Positions 17,894 to 30,292 of a stretch of DNA of 64,000 bases are shown in pieces. Source of the stretch: Mycobacteroides salmoniphilum (GTDB lineage Bacteria; Actinomycetota; Actinomycetes; Mycobacteriales; Mycobacteriaceae); the NCBI RefSeq assembly GCF_004924335.1, contig NZ_CP024633.1:2108001-2172000 (forward strand), in the 5' to 3' direction. Made by a program: the position numbers and the translations under genes. Position 1 is the first letter of the stretch. Every line of letters begins with the position of its first letter. The notes under the pieces were generated by a model that ran no database searches, was not told where the DNA came from, and was given only the letters and a program-made list of their open reading frames with translations.

Positions 17894-18838
17894 ATGATTA
17901 CTCTGCGTCAGCACGCAATATCCCTCGCTGCGGTTTTCCTCGCACTGGCAGTGGGTGTCGTACTCGGCTCGGGCCTGCTCAACGACACGCTCCTCTCGGG
18001 CCTGCGCGACGACAAGCGCACCCAGCAACGACAGATCGAAGACCTCAATCAGGACAAGAATGCCCTGGGTGAGAAGCTCAACGCGGCAAGCAATTTCGAT
18101 GCCACCATGGCGCCCCGAATGGTCAAGGATGCCCTGGGTGATCGAAAGGTGGTGCTGTTCACCACCCCGGAGGCGGACCGCTCCGATGTCGACGGCATCG
18201 CTCAACTGATCTCGACCGCCGGCGGGTCGGTATCGGCCCGGGTCGGGCTGACCGACCAGTTCACCGACGCCAATCAGGGTGAACGGCTGCGCACCATCGT
18301 GAACTCGTCGATCCTGCCCGCGGGGACGCAGCTGCGCACCGATGCCGTAGACCAGGGATCGCAAGCGGGTGACCTCGTGGGCATCGTGTTGCAGATTGCC
18401 CCGCACAAACCAGAAGAGCAGGCACCGCCGGTGACCGACGAGCAGCGCGACATCGCACTGTCGGCGCTGCGTCAGAGCGGATTCATCACCTACACCGACG
18501 GGCAGGTGTCCGCGGGAAATCTCGCGGTGATCGTGACCGGTGGAGCGTTACCCGACGACGCCGGGAACAAGGGGTCCAGCGTCGCGCGATTCGCTGCCGC
18601 GCTGGATCGGCGCGGCTCGGGCACCGTGCTCGTCGGACGCAGCGGATCGGCCAACGGCATCGCGTCGATCGCGGTGACCCGTGCCGACGGTTCCATGGCC
18701 TCGGCGGCGAGCACCGTCGACGATGTCGAGATGGCCTCGGGCCGCATCACCACCGTCCTGGCGCTGCGCGAACAGTCCGATGGCCACTCGGGTCGATACG
18801 GCCTTGGCCCTGGAGCTACTTCCATCACGGTGCCCTAG
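17894..18838 (+). CDS. mctB: MctB/SteB-like membrane-anchored protein (Rv1698-type)
   Basis: The 314-residue protein starts with a signal-anchor (ISLAAVFLALAVGVVLGSGLL, residues 9-29), followed by a coiled coil (LRDDKRTQQRQIEDLNQDKNAL, 37-65). A large extracytoplasmic domain follows. The M. tuberculosis homologue Rv1698 was described as MctB, which keeps intracellular copper low and was earlier proposed as an outer-membrane channel. The corynebacterial homologue is SteB, partner of SteA in division. Both readings are literature; the sequence shows only the anchor, coil and exported domain. Confidence 0.87.
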   Translation: MITLRQHAISLAAVFLALAVGVVLGSGLLNDTLLSGLRDDKRTQQRQIEDLNQDKNALGEKLNAASNFDATMAPRMVKDALGDRKVVLFTTPEADRSDVDGIAQLISTAGGSVSARVGLTDQFTDANQGERLRTIVNSSILPAGTQLRTDAVDQGSQAGDLVGIVLQIAPHKPEEQAPPVTDEQRDIALSALRQSGFITYTDGQVSAGNLAVIVTGGALPDDAGNKGSSVARFAAALDRRGSGTVLVGRSGSANGIASIAVTRADGSMASAASTVDDVEMASGRITTVLALREQSDGHSGRYGLGPGATSITVP

Positions 18839-18909
18839 GCGGGCCATAAAAAGGGATCTAGCCCACACCGCACGGCGTGTTCGGTGCCTGTTGTCGGCGT
18901 GTTTGTTAG

Positions 18910-21309
<2,400 letters not shown>

Positions 21310-21313
<4 letters not shown>

Positions 21314-22257
21314 CCGTGGCGGTCCGGCTCCTAGACGGTGAGATCCAGTCCTATCTGGATCACCTCGACGTGGAACGCGGCGTCGCCGCCAACACCCTGA
21401 GCTCATACCGTCGCGACCTGCGCCGCTATCAGCAGCATCTCGCCGACCGCAAGATCGGTCGCCTCGCCGACGTGTCCGAACCCGATGTGAGCGATTTCGT
21501 GGTCACCTTGCGCCGCGGCGACCCCGACAATGGTGTGCCTGAGCTGTCCGCGTCCTCGGCCGCCCGCGCGCTGATCGCCGTGCGCGGACTGCACCGGTTC
21601 GCCGCCCTCGAGGGGCTGGCCCCGACCGATGTCGCTCGCGCCGTCAAACCACCGACCCCCAACCGGCGACTGCCCAAGAGCCTGACGATCGACCAAGTAG
21701 AGGCCCTATTGGCCGCCGCAGGCGGAGGTGCCACTGACGGCCCGCTCGATCTCCGCAACCGCGCGCTCCTGGAACTGCTGTACTCGACCGGGGCGCGCAT
21801 TTCCGAGGCCGTGGGGCTCGATGTCGACGATGTCGATGTCCACGCGCGCTCGGCCTTGCTCTGGGGCAAGGGCGGCAAGCAGCGACTGGTGCCCGTGGGG
21901 CGCCCCGCGGTGGAAGCACTCCAGGCCTATCTCGTGCGCGGACGTCCTGATCTGGCCCGACGAGGACGCGGCGGTGTGCCCGCGCTGTTCCTGAACTCCA
22001 GGGGTGGGCGGTTGTCGCGCCAAAGCGCCTGGCAGGTACTGGCGGATGCCGCCGAACGCGCCAGAATCAGCGCGGCGGTATCGCCGCACACACTGCGGCA
22101 CTCCTTTGCAACGCACCTCCTGGAAGGTGGTGCCGATGTTCGCGTCGTGCAGGAATTACTCGGCCACGCCTCGGTGACGACGACGCAGATCTACACGCTG
22201 GTCACCGTCAGTTCGCTACGCGAAGTATGGGCTGGTGCGCATCCCCGCGCCCGGTAG
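21310..22257 (+). CDS. xerD: Tyrosine recombinase XerD
   Basis: The 315-residue tyrosine recombinase has a SAM-like N-terminal core-binding domain (residues 5-95) and a catalytic domain with Arg in STGARISEA, HxxR as HTLRH, HA in [10 protein letters not shown], and the nucleophile Tyr in TQIYTLV. It matches Rv1701. With XerC it resolves chromosome dimers at dif; no dif site is visible here. The context (pyrG, NUDIX, then parA/scpAB) is chromosomal core, so it is not a phage integrase. Confidence 0.95.
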
Positions 22258-22324
22258 TGCCGACTCCATGTGCGGGTTGCCGCTACCGGAAGCCGCAACC
22301 CCACTAGACTTGCCCGAATGCCTT

Positions 22325-22368
22325 CGATGAGGCCCCCACAAGTGGGTGGGACCCCCAGCTTGCGCGCA
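22325..22368 (-). repeat. Dispersed GC-rich hairpin repeat, copy C (inverted)
   Basis: Read on the minus strand, the sequence is GCGCGCAAGCTGGGGGTCCC then ACCCACTTGTGGGGGCCTCA. The outer CGCAAGCTGGGGG and the trailing CTCATCGA match copy A; the inner stem is CCCAC/GTGGG. It lies in the leader of the parA-scpA operon but in the opposite orientation to copies A and B. A possible -10 (TAGACT) precedes it near 22305. Confidence 0.6.
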
Positions 22369-22397
22369 GAGGGGCGAACAGACGACCGGGAGGTGAC

Positions 22398-23279
22398 GTG
22401 ACGGACCCGAACGTCGACACCGAGTTCCCCGTCGAAGACGGCGACCTTGATCTGACCGGTCGTCCTCACAAGGACACGCCCGAGCCGAAGCCGGTGACGA
22501 CCCACGGGCCGGCCAAGGTCATCGCGATGTGCAACCAGAAGGGTGGGGTGGGTAAGACCACGTCGACCATCAATCTGGGCGCTGCGCTGGCCGGCTACGG
22601 GCGACGGGTACTGCTTGTCGACCTTGACCCGCAGGGCGCCCTGTCGGCCGGTTTGGGAATCGCCCACCACGAGCTGGAGACCACAGTGCACAACCTGCTG
22701 GTGGAGCCCAGGGTGTCGGTGGACGAGGTCCTCATGCGCACCCGCGTCGAGGGACTGGACCTGATACCGAGCAACATCGACCTCTCCGCAGCCGAGATTC
22801 AGCTCGTCAACGAGGTGGGTCGGGAGCACTCGCTGGCCCGCGCGCTGCACCCGGTGCTCGACCGCTACGACTACGTGCTCATCGACTGCCAGCCGTCGCT
22901 GGGTCTGTTGACGGTGAACGCGTTGGCCTGCTCCGAGGGGGTGGTCATCCCGATGGAATGTGCGTTCTTCTCGCTGCGCGGGCTGGCGTTGCTCACCGAC
23001 ACCGTGGCCAAGGTGCGCGACCGGCTCAACCCGAAGCTGTCGGTGTCCGGAATCGTCATCACCATGTTCGACGCCCGCACTCTGCACGCGCGTGAGGTGA
23101 TGGCCCGGGTCATCGAGGTGTTCGGCGACCAGGTCTTCCACACCGTCATCACCCGCACCGTCCGCTTCCCGGAAACCAGCGTGGCGGGGGAGCCCATCAC
23201 CACCTGGGCGCCCAAATCCTCCGGTGCCCAGGCGTATGTCTCGTTGGCTCGCGAGGTAATCGACCGGTTTGAATCGTGA
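22398..23279 (+). CDS. ParA-family ATPase (Rv1708-type)
   Basis: The 293-residue protein has a disordered acidic N-terminus of about 40 residues. A ParA/Soj ATPase follows, with the deviant Walker A KGGVGKTT near residue 48, LVDLDPQGALS (Walker A') and VLIDCQPSLGLLT (Walker B). There is no adjacent parB. Instead it overlaps scpA by 4 nt, the standard actinobacterial parA-scpA-scpB order, which suggests a role in chromosome organisation and not plasmid partition. GTG 22398 has GGGAGG 4 nt upstream. Confidence 0.92.
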   Translation: MTDPNVDTEFPVEDGDLDLTGRPHKDTPEPKPVTTHGPAKVIAMCNQKGGVGKTTSTINLGAALAGYGRRVLLVDLDPQGALSAGLGIAHHELETTVHNLLVEPRVSVDEVLMRTRVEGLDLIPSNIDLSAAEIQLVNEVGREHSLARALHPVLDRYDYVLIDCQPSLGLLTVNALACSEGVVIPMECAFFSLRGLALLTDTVAKVRDRLNPKLSVSGIVITMFDARTLHAREVMARVIEVFGDQVFHTVITRTVRFPETSVAGEPITTWAPKSSGAQAYVSLAREVIDRFES

Positions 23280-24172
23280 CGGTCGAGGTACCGGAAGCGC
23301 GGACTGTGTCTGATCCAGTCGCGACTTCCACGGAGCCCGTAGTGCCCGACTCCGCCGCTCCGGAACCGGAACCGAAGGCCGCCGATACCCACGGCTTCCG
23401 GATTCATCTCACCAACTTCGAGGGTCCATTCGACCTACTGCTGCAACTGATTTCGCAGCATCGGCTCGACGTCACCGAGGTCGCTTTGCACCAGGTGACC
23501 GACGAGTTCATCGCCTATACCAAGACGTTGGGCGATACGTACAGCCTGGACGAAGTCACCGCGTTCTTGGTGGTGGCGGCGACCCTGCTGGATCTCAAGG
23601 CAGCGCGATTGCTGCCCTCGGGCCAGGTGGACGACTCCGACGATTTGGCGCTCCTGGAAATCCGTGACCTGCTGTTCGCGCGGCTGCTGCAGTACCGGGC
23701 CTTCAAGCATGTGGCGGAGATGTTCGCCGAACTGGAGGCCGCCGCCCTGCGCTCGTACCCGCGCGCGGTGGCGTTGGAGGAGCGGTTCAGCGAGCTGCTG
23801 CCGCCGGTTCACCTGGGGCTCGATGGGGATCAATTCGCCCAGCTCGCCGCCGGTGCGTTCACTCCCCGGCCGGTGCCAACGGTGGGCCTGAGCCATCTGC
23901 ACATTCCCCGTGTTTCGGTGCCTGAACACGCCAAACGGATGGTCGAGCTGCTGTCCGCACGCGGCGCGGGACAGTGGATGACGTTTACCGAGCTGGTCGC
24001 CGAATGCGCGGCACCCATCGAGATCGTGGCCCGCTTCCTAGGCGTCCTCGAGCTCTACCGCTCCAAGGCGGTACTATTCGAGCAATCCGAACCGCTTGGA
24101 CCGCTCCAAGTTTCATGGACCGGTGAGCGCCCGGCGCAGGATGATCTAGAAAAGGCAGTGGACTACGCATGA
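23276..24172 (+). CDS. scpA: Segregation and condensation protein A
   Basis: The 298-residue kleisin subunit of the SMC-ScpAB condensin complex has a disordered first 40 residues, the N-terminal kleisin motif (FRIHLTNFEGPFDLLLQLI, residues about 41-59), a helical middle, and a C-terminal winged helix (MTFTELVAECAAPIEIVARFLGVLEL). It overlaps parA and scpB by 4 nt each, so it is in one operon. Confidence 0.95.
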   Translation: MTVEVPEARTVSDPVATSTEPVVPDSAAPEPEPKAADTHGFRIHLTNFEGPFDLLLQLISQHRLDVTEVALHQVTDEFIAYTKTLGDTYSLDEVTAFLVVAATLLDLKAARLLPSGQVDDSDDLALLEIRDLLFARLLQYRAFKHVAEMFAELEAAALRSYPRAVALEERFSELLPPVHLGLDGDQFAQLAAGAFTPRPVPTVGLSHLHIPRVSVPEHAKRMVELLSARGAGQWMTFTELVAECAAPIEIVARFLGVLELYRSKAVLFEQSEPLGPLQVSWTGERPAQDDLEKAVDYA

Positions 24173-24939
24173 GTGAGCAGACGATCCCTGTCGAGGGGTC
24201 GCAGGAGTCCACCGATCTCGACGCCCCCGTCGACACCGAGATCAGTGCCCCGGAATCCGACTCGGAAGCCTCTGGCGAGGCCGAATCGGGTGCGGACGAA
24301 TTCGTCCCGATGGCCGATGACGAACTCATCAGCACTCTCGAGGCCCTGTTGCTGGTGGTGGACACTCCCATCAGTGCCTCGGCGGTGGCCGCGGTCGTTG
24401 CCCAGCCATTGGACCGGGTAGCCGAAGCGCTGCAACGGATTTCCGAGATCCTGACCGATCGCGCCAGCGGAATCGATCTTCGTGAGACCGTCGACGGCTG
24501 GCGTATGTACACGCGCGCCCAGTACGCGCCATACGTCGAGAAGCTGCTGCTTGACGGTGCACGGTCCAAGCTGACCCGTGCCGCGCTGGAGACCCTTGCC
24601 GTGGTGGCCTACCGACAGCCGGTGACCAGATCCCGGGTCAGTGCCGTCCGGGGCGTGAACGTCGATGCCGTCATGCGAACACTGCTCATGCGCGGGTTGA
24701 TCGCCGAAGCCGGCACCGATGACGAATCCGGCGCTGTGATGTTCCGCACCACCGAGTTGTTCCTGGAGCGGCTCGGGCTGACCTCATTGACAGATCTTCC
24801 CGATATCGCACCGCTTCTTCCCGATATCGACGTGATCGACGACCTATCCGAAAACCTCGGCGACGAGCCGCGGTTCGCGCGGCTCAACCGGACGCCGGCC
24901 GTCGGCTCCGCACCCGCCTTTACTGTTGATCAGGACTGA
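24169..24939 (+). CDS. scpB: Segregation and condensation protein B
   Basis: The 256-residue protein has an acidic disordered N-terminus (about 45 residues) followed by two winged-helix domains, as in ScpB. Recognisable segments are LISTLEALLLVVDTPISA and ALETLAVVAYRQPVTRSRVSAVRGV. ScpB dimers bind the ScpA kleisin of the condensin complex. It ends 3 nt before the pseudouridine synthase gene. Confidence 0.95.
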   Translation: MSEQTIPVEGSQESTDLDAPVDTEISAPESDSEASGEAESGADEFVPMADDELISTLEALLLVVDTPISASAVAAVVAQPLDRVAEALQRISEILTDRASGIDLRETVDGWRMYTRAQYAPYVEKLLLDGARSKLTRAALETLAVVAYRQPVTRSRVSAVRGVNVDAVMRTLLMRGLIAEAGTDDESGAVMFRTTELFLERLGLTSLTDLPDIAPLLPDIDVIDDLSENLGDEPRFARLNRTPAVGSAPAFTVDQD

Positions 24940-24942
24940 ACG

Positions 24943-25683
24943 ATGAATGAAGAGGGAATTCGACTCCAGAAGGTGTTGTCGCAAGCGGGAATTGCGTCAC
25001 GCCGGGTAGCCGAGCGGATGATTTACGAGGGTCGCGTCGAAGTGGACGGTCAGATCGTCACGGAGCAGGGCAGGCGAATCGATCCGGCGGTCAACGTGGT
25101 TCGCGTCGACGGCGCCCGCGTGATCATGAACTCCGAGCTGGTGTATCTGGCACTCAACAAGCCCTACGGCATGTTATCGACCATGTCGGACGACCGTGGC
25201 CGCGCCTGCATCGGGAAGCTGATCGAGGAGCGGGTGAGGAGCAATCAGGGCGTGCGCAATGTCGGGCGCCTCGACGCCGAAACCGTCGGGCTGATCCTGC
25301 TCACCAATGACGGGGAGCTGACTCACCGGCTCATGCATCCGTCCTACGAGGTGCCCAAGACGTATATCGCCACGGTGGCGGGCACGGTGCCGCGCGGCCT
25401 CGGCAGGCAGCTGCGCGACGGCGTGGAACTCGCCGACGGACCGGCGAAGATCGACGATTTCAAGTTCCTCGGCACCGTGGATGGCCAGACCATGATCCAG
25501 CTGACCCTGCATGAGGGACGCAATCGCATTGTGCGCCGGATGCTCGACGCCGTGGGTCATCCGGTGTTGGAGTTGGTGCGTACCAAGGTCGGCGATGTGG
25601 TGCTGGGCAATCAACGTCCCGGGAGCCTGCGTGCTCTAGGCCGCGACGAGGTTGGCTCGCTGTACAAGGCGGTGGGCTTGTGA
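24943..25683 (+). CDS. rluB: 23S rRNA pseudouridine synthase (RluB/RsuA family)
   Basis: The 246-residue protein has an N-terminal S4 domain ([20 protein letters not shown], residues 5-24) and an RsuA/RluB catalytic domain with [19 protein letters not shown], where the Asp of GRLD is the catalytic residue. [12 protein letters not shown] is the typical C-terminal block. Placement after scpB and before cmk is the widespread scpAB-rluB-cmk order. The exact rRNA position modified is inferred from the family. Confidence 0.92.
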   Translation: MNEEGIRLQKVLSQAGIASRRVAERMIYEGRVEVDGQIVTEQGRRIDPAVNVVRVDGARVIMNSELVYLALNKPYGMLSTMSDDRGRACIGKLIEERVRSNQGVRNVGRLDAETVGLILLTNDGELTHRLMHPSYEVPKTYIATVAGTVPRGLGRQLRDGVELADGPAKIDDFKFLGTVDGQTMIQLTLHEGRNRIVRRMLDAVGHPVLELVRTKVGDVVLGNQRPGSLRALGRDEVGSLYKAVGL

Positions 25684-26366
25684 CGCGCGTCGTGGTGGCC
25701 ATCGACGGACCATCCGGCACCGGAAAATCGTCGGTGGCCAAGGAATTGGCTCGGCAGCTCGGCGCCGCCTATCTGGACACCGGGGCGATGTACCGGATCG
25801 TGACGCTCTGGGTGCTGCGCGCCGGTATCGACCTCGCCGATCCCGCAGCCATCTCCGCTGCCACCGAACGGGTCCCCTTGTCGGTGGGGTCTGATCCCGA
25901 TGCGCAGACGGCACTGCTTGCGGGAGAAGATGTTTCAACTCCCATCCGGGGAACCGAGGTGACCGGCGCTGTCTCTGCGGTGTCCGCGGTGCCGGCAGTG
26001 CGCGAGCGATTAGTGCGACAGCAGCGCGAGCTGGCCGAGGGCAGCGGCGGCGCGGTGGTGGTAGAGGGCCGCGATATCGGTACCGTCGTGCTCCCGGATG
26101 CCGACGTGAAGATCTATCTCACCGCATCGGCACAGGCCCGGGCGCAGCGCCGGAATGCACAGAACGTTTCCGGCGGCGGGGTCGACGAGTACGAGCGCGT
26201 GCTCGCCGACGTGCAGCGCCGCGATCATTTGGACTCGACACGAGCGGTGTCGCCACTGCGGCCGGCCGAGGACGCGGTGCAGGTCGACACCAGCGATATG
26301 ACACAGGATCAGGTCGTGGCCCACCTGCTGGACCTGGTGCGAACAAAGGCAGGGGCATCTCGATGA
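25680..26366 (+). CDS. cmk: Cytidylate kinase
   Basis: The 228-residue enzyme phosphorylates CMP and dCMP. The P-loop is GPSGTGKSS near residue 9, followed by [16 protein letters not shown]. The CMP-binding and lid regions show [21 protein letters not shown]. It overlaps both neighbours by 4 nt (rluB upstream, der downstream), so its translation is coupled to theirs. Confidence 0.95.
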   Translation: MTRVVVAIDGPSGTGKSSVAKELARQLGAAYLDTGAMYRIVTLWVLRAGIDLADPAAISAATERVPLSVGSDPDAQTALLAGEDVSTPIRGTEVTGAVSAVSAVPAVRERLVRQQRELAEGSGGAVVVEGRDIGTVVLPDADVKIYLTASAQARAQRRNAQNVSGGGVDEYERVLADVQRRDHLDSTRAVSPLRPAEDAVQVDTSDMTQDQVVAHLLDLVRTKAGASR

Positions 26367-27763
26367 CCGACGGCACATGGGTCGATGAAAGCGATTGGGA
26401 AGTCGACGAATTCGAAGAAGATGGGGGAGTCGAGGAACCGAGTGCCCCGCCTGCCGTTGTGGCAGTGGTCGGTCGTCCGAATGTCGGCAAGTCGACATTG
26501 GTGAACCGGATCATCGGGCGTCGTGAAGCGGTTGTCCAAGACATTCCCGGGGTGACCAGGGACCGCGTCTCGTATCCCGCCGAATGGATGGATCGCCGAT
26601 TCACCGTCCAAGACACCGGCGGGTGGGAGGCCGATGCGTCTGGCCTGCAACAGCTTGTCGCCGAGCAGGCGCGGCACGCGATGGCGACCGCCGATCTCAT
26701 CATCCTGGTCGTGGACGCCACGGTCGGCGCGACCTCAACAGACGAAGACGCGGCGAAGTTACTGCGCCGCTCAGGCAAGCCGGTCTTCCTGGCTGCCAAC
26801 AAGGTTGATAGCGACCGGGCCGAGGCCGATGCGGCAACACTGTGGTCGCTGGGATTGGGAGAGCCCTTTCCTATCAGCGCCATGCATGGGCGCGGGGTCG
26901 CGGATCTGCTCGACCGTGTGGTCGCCGACCTGCCCCAGGTGTCCGCACGTGGATCGGGGGAGGGTGGCCCGCGACGTGTGGCTCTCGTTGGAAAACCCAA
27001 CGTGGGCAAGAGCTCTCTGCTGAACAAGCTGTCAGGCGACCAGCGGTCGGTGGTCCACGATACTGCCGGGACGACGGTCGACCCGGTGGACACTTTGATC
27101 GAACTCGACGGCAAGACTTGGCGTTTTGTTGATACGGCAGGTTTGCGCCGCAAGGTTGGACAGGCCTCCGGCCATGAGTACTACGCCTCGCTGCGCACCC
27201 ATGGGGCCATCGAGGCTGCCGAGGTCGCGATCGTGCTCTTGGACGCATCCCAGCCCATCACCGAACAGGACCAACGAGTGCTGTCCATGGTGGTCGAATC
27301 CGGGCGCGCATTGGTCCTCGCGTTCAATAAGTGGGATCTGGTGGACGAGGATCGTCACGACCTCCTTGAACGTGAAGTAGACCTTCAGCTTTCGCAGCTC
27401 GGCTGGGCGCAACGGGTGAACATTTCAGCCAAGAGCGGCCGGGCACTCCAGAAACTGGTGCCCGCGATCGAGTCTGCGCTGCGCTCCTGGGATTCGCGAA
27501 TTTCCACCGGTCAGCTCAATACCTGGATCAAGGAAGTGGTTGCCGCGACGCCACCTCCGGTGCGCGGCGGGAAGCAGCCACGCGTGTTGTTCATCACCCA
27601 GGCCACGTCACGGCCACCCACCTTCGTGCTATTTACCACCGGTTTCCTCGAAGCCGGGTATCGCCGGTTCCTCGAGCGCAGACTGCGCGAAACCTTCGGC
27701 TTCGAAGGGACTCCCATCAGGGTGAATGTTCGGATGCGCGAGAAACGCGGACCCAAACGCTAA
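26363..27763 (+). CDS. der: Tandem GTPase Der (EngA)
   Basis: The 466-residue 50S ribosome-assembly factor has two GTPase domains. G1 motifs are GRPNVGKST (about residue 37) and GKPNVGKSS (about 212); G3 motifs are DTGG and DTAG; NKxD is present in both halves (ANKVDS, FNKWDL). A C-terminal KH-like domain ends …[18 protein letters not shown]. The acidic N-terminal extension of about 30 residues is common in actinobacteria. It is the last gene of the scpA-der operon. Confidence 0.96.
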   Translation: MTDGTWVDESDWEVDEFEEDGGVEEPSAPPAVVAVVGRPNVGKSTLVNRIIGRREAVVQDIPGVTRDRVSYPAEWMDRRFTVQDTGGWEADASGLQQLVAEQARHAMATADLIILVVDATVGATSTDEDAAKLLRRSGKPVFLAANKVDSDRAEADAATLWSLGLGEPFPISAMHGRGVADLLDRVVADLPQVSARGSGEGGPRRVALVGKPNVGKSSLLNKLSGDQRSVVHDTAGTTVDPVDTLIELDGKTWRFVDTAGLRRKVGQASGHEYYASLRTHGAIEAAEVAIVLLDASQPITEQDQRVLSMVVESGRALVLAFNKWDLVDEDRHDLLEREVDLQLSQLGWAQRVNISAKSGRALQKLVPAIESALRSWDSRISTGQLNTWIKEVVAATPPPVRGGKQPRVLFITQATSRPPTFVLFTTGFLEAGYRRFLERRLRETFGFEGTPIRVNVRMREKRGPKR

Positions 27764-27963
27764 CTGCCGGTGAGATAGCAACGGGGACAAGCTAAAAGAT
27801 CTCGTGCACATTGCTCTCTCAGGCTCCGTTCACCGAATATTCGCACTCGTGTTGAGATCTACCCGATCGGAATCGCCCACTTTTTCGGTTTGCTGACCTA
27901 GGCTGGTTTGACCGTCTACCATCCTGCGGCGGTAGCAAAACCACCTACGAAAGGCGCAACACA

Positions 27964-28530
27964 GTGGCGGACACACTCACCCAGGGTCAGAAGCTGGATT
28001 CGGGACAGAGCCTCACCTCGAACAACGGCGCGTACACCCTGACTCTGCAGGATGACGGCAATCTGGTTCTGACCGATGGCGGCAGCCCCATTTGGGCCTC
28101 AGACTCAAGCGGACACACCGCTGGCCACGCAGAGGTACAGGGCGACGGCAACTTCGTCGTCTACGACAACGGTGGTGGCGCGCTGTGGAGCAGCAACACC
28201 GAGGGCCGCTCCGACGTGAAGCTGGTTCTGCAGGACGACCGCAACCTGGTGCTTTACGCAGGCGCGGATTCCGTCTGGTCTTCGGGCACGCAGACCGACA
28301 CCCCGGTCGCACCGGCAACCGAGTCCGTTGAGGTTGCTCCTGCAGCCGTGGAGGAGCCTGCTCCTGCCCCGGAGCCCCGCACCTACACCGTCGTGTCGGG
28401 TGACACCCTCTGGGCCATCGCGGAGCGCTTCTACGGTGACGGCAACCAGTACCAGAAGATTGCCGACGCGAGCGGGGTTGCCAACCCCGATCTGATTCAG
28501 CCGGGTCAGGTTCTGACCATCCCGGAGTAA
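27964..28530 (+). CDS. Beta-prism II (bulb-type) mannose lectin with C-terminal LysM domain
   Basis: The 188-residue protein has three beta-prism II repeats, each with a mannose-binding motif of the QxDxNxVxY type: QDDGNLVLT (Tyr replaced by Thr), QGDGNFVVY and QDDRNLVLY. An Ala/Pro/Glu linker (residues about 114-138) leads to a LysM domain (YTVVSGDTLWAIAERFYGDG…NPDLIQPGQVLTIP). LysM binds peptidoglycan; the lectin part should bind mannose-type glycans such as those of the cell envelope. M. smegmatis has a characterised lectin of this domain order. No signal peptide is visible, so export is unexplained. The GTG start is preceded by GAAAGG. Confidence 0.9.
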   Translation: MADTLTQGQKLDSGQSLTSNNGAYTLTLQDDGNLVLTDGGSPIWASDSSGHTAGHAEVQGDGNFVVYDNGGGALWSSNTEGRSDVKLVLQDDRNLVLYAGADSVWSSGTQTDTPVAPATESVEVAPAAVEEPAPAPEPRTYTVVSGDTLWAIAERFYGDGNQYQKIADASGVANPDLIQPGQVLTIPE

Positions 28531-28580
28531 TCACGCCGGCTTAAGTAGGCAGCGTGATGTAAGCCTCTTGGCCCCATCGG

Positions 28581-28607
28581 CCCCGTCGGGTTAACCCCCC
28601 GGCGGGG
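28581..28607 (+). terminator. Hairpin terminator after the lectin gene
   Basis: CCCCGTCGGG (28581-28590) pairs with CCCGGCGGGG (28598-28607) over ten base pairs, one of them G-U, with a 7-nt loop. There is no U-tract, as is common in mycobacteria. It separates the lectin gene from the convergent HNH pseudogene and may serve both. Confidence 0.6.
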
Positions 28608-28679
28608 CTGATGTCGTTCTACTGCCTCAGGTAGCCGTCGGGGTGGTGGAACCAATTGATGCGCGGGACGCGCGCAGGA

Positions 28680-29985
28680 TCAATATGCGCGGGCGGAATC
28701 CACCACGTACGGCCGTCGGGGCCGCGTGTGGCCCGCCAGTGATGGTCCTGGGGCCCCCAGCAGCTTGTGATGCCCCTCGCAGCCGAGCGCGAGTGCGTCC
28801 ACGTCGGTCTTACCGCCGCGCGCCCACTCGTCCATGTGGTGTACCTGACAGTGATACGCGGGCCGATCGCATCCCGGGTACGTGCAGCCTCGATCCTTGG
28901 CGATCAACACGATTCGCTGGTCCTCGCTGGCGATCCGTTTTGCCCGCCCCAGATGCAGCGCGCGCCCGGCGTCGTCGAAGACGGCCAGGTAGTGGTGGGC
29001 ATGACTGGCCATCCGGATGAGATCGGTGATGGGCAGCAGTGAGCCTCCGCCGGTTACCCCGTGGCCTGCCCCTGCTTCGAGCTCCCGCAGTGTTGTGGTG
29101 ACGACCGCCGTCACCGGCAGTCCGCGATGACGGCCTAGCTCGCCCGATGACAACACAGACCGACACACCGCCTTGAGCGCGTCATGCTGCCGTTGGGCGA
29201 GCGAGCGCACATCGCGCTTTGCCATGTCGACATCGGGATCGCCATCTAGGCAAGGTGTTTCGCCCTCGGGGTTGCATACACCGGGAGCCGCATACTTTGC
29301 GAAGATCGCATCGAGATAGGAACGCAATTCGGGGTCCAGGTCGAATGCTCCGGGCGTCATGAGATCCGCACCTTGACGTCCCATCCGGAACCCTCGTCGT
29401 CGGGCACGATCGGCATCGCCGGTGAGGCTGCCGTCGGGATCCAGATATGCCAGGAGCCTGTCCGCGGCCTTGCGTAGCTCGGTCCGGCCGGAGTGTTCCC
29501 GCGAGCCCGGCAAGCTGCTTCTCGGCGGCCGCTCGGGTTACCGCATCAACAGCGCGGGGGAGTCGGTCCCAGAACTGCCGGATGACCGCAATGTGATCGT
29601 GTCCGGCGACACCGGTCTGTTGCGCCACGGCAGTCGCCGCAAGCACGGGCTCGATCGGTTCGCCACTCAGAGAAGCGGTGGGGGCCAGCTCCGCGGCATC
29701 CCGGATGCGCCGGCGCGCATCCGAACGAGTGATCCGCAAGGTGTCAGCAAGGATTTCAGCCAGGTTGACCCCACCGAACTGCCCCGGAACATGCTCGGAC
29801 ACAAGCTCATTGACGATCAGATGAGTCGCGCTAGGGATCCGACGCACGAGGGCCTCGACACCGCGAAGAACGGCGAGACGATCGCCCTGCGTCAGAGTCT
29901 GGGCATCGAGTTCCGCCAGCGTGTCGACGGCATGGGCCAGCCCCGCAAGGACCTGACCTGCGTCCACATCCACCATCGAACTCAT
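28680..29985 (-). pseudogene. HNH endonuclease-domain (DUF222 / 13E12-repeat family) gene, frameshifted
   Basis: The 5' part (29985 down to about 29482) encodes a DUF222 domain (LAELDAQTLTQGDRLAVLRG…RITRSDARRRI). The 3' part is in another frame and carries the rest of DUF222 and an HNH nuclease domain (CTYPGCDRPAYHCQVHHMDEW…CEGHHKLL). One extra C at 29481-29482 in GACCGAG breaks the frame; removing it gives LRPDELRKAADRLL, the family consensus. In the HNH core the usual Asn (TDxDN) reads Ala (TDVDAL). The family is related to the 13E12 repeats of M. tuberculosis (Rv1702c lies after xerD there). It may be a dead element or an assembly error. Confidence 0.82.
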
Positions 29986-30093
29986 GTTCGAATGATAGGA
30001 CGCCACCCCGACAAGTGGTCGCCGCATGTTGCGGATGTTTTTGTTGTGACACAAGTGATTTCAGGAACCCCGCACCGCTGATCGGAATCCGAG

Positions 30094-30123
30094 TTCAAGA
30101 TCTGGCCAGACCTACGGTAGGCT
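30094..30123 (+). promoter_or_regulatory. Possible promoter of tRNA-Pro
   Basis: TTCAAG (30094-30099) and TAGGCT (30118-30123) are spaced by 18 nt. The TAGGCT fits the mycobacterial TANNNT -10 and lies 24 nt before the tRNA. The -35 match is weak. Confidence 0.35.
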
Positions 30124-30147
30124 TCCGTCTGCTGCTCATAGCGGCGG

Positions 30148-30221
<74 letters not shown>

Positions 30222-30225
30222 CAAC

Positions 30226-30261
30226 AAAAATCCCTTCTGACCCAGGTCGGAGGGGATTTTT
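30226..30261 (+). terminator. Intrinsic terminator after tRNA-Pro
   Basis: A long stem is formed by AAAAATCCC-T-TCTGACC (from 30226) and GGTCGGAGGGGATTTTT (to 30261). It ends in a T-run, so it is a near-classical Rho-independent terminator. It could also stop the helicase transcript coming from the other side. Confidence 0.8.
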
Positions 30262-30292
30262 AGCTTCTGAATCAATGCCAGTTCAGTCAGGG

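Noticed and set aside
22398..23279. ParA gene as evidence of a plasmid or partition locus
   Set aside because: There is no parB or parS nearby; the gene overlaps scpA in the usual chromosomal actinobacterial order.
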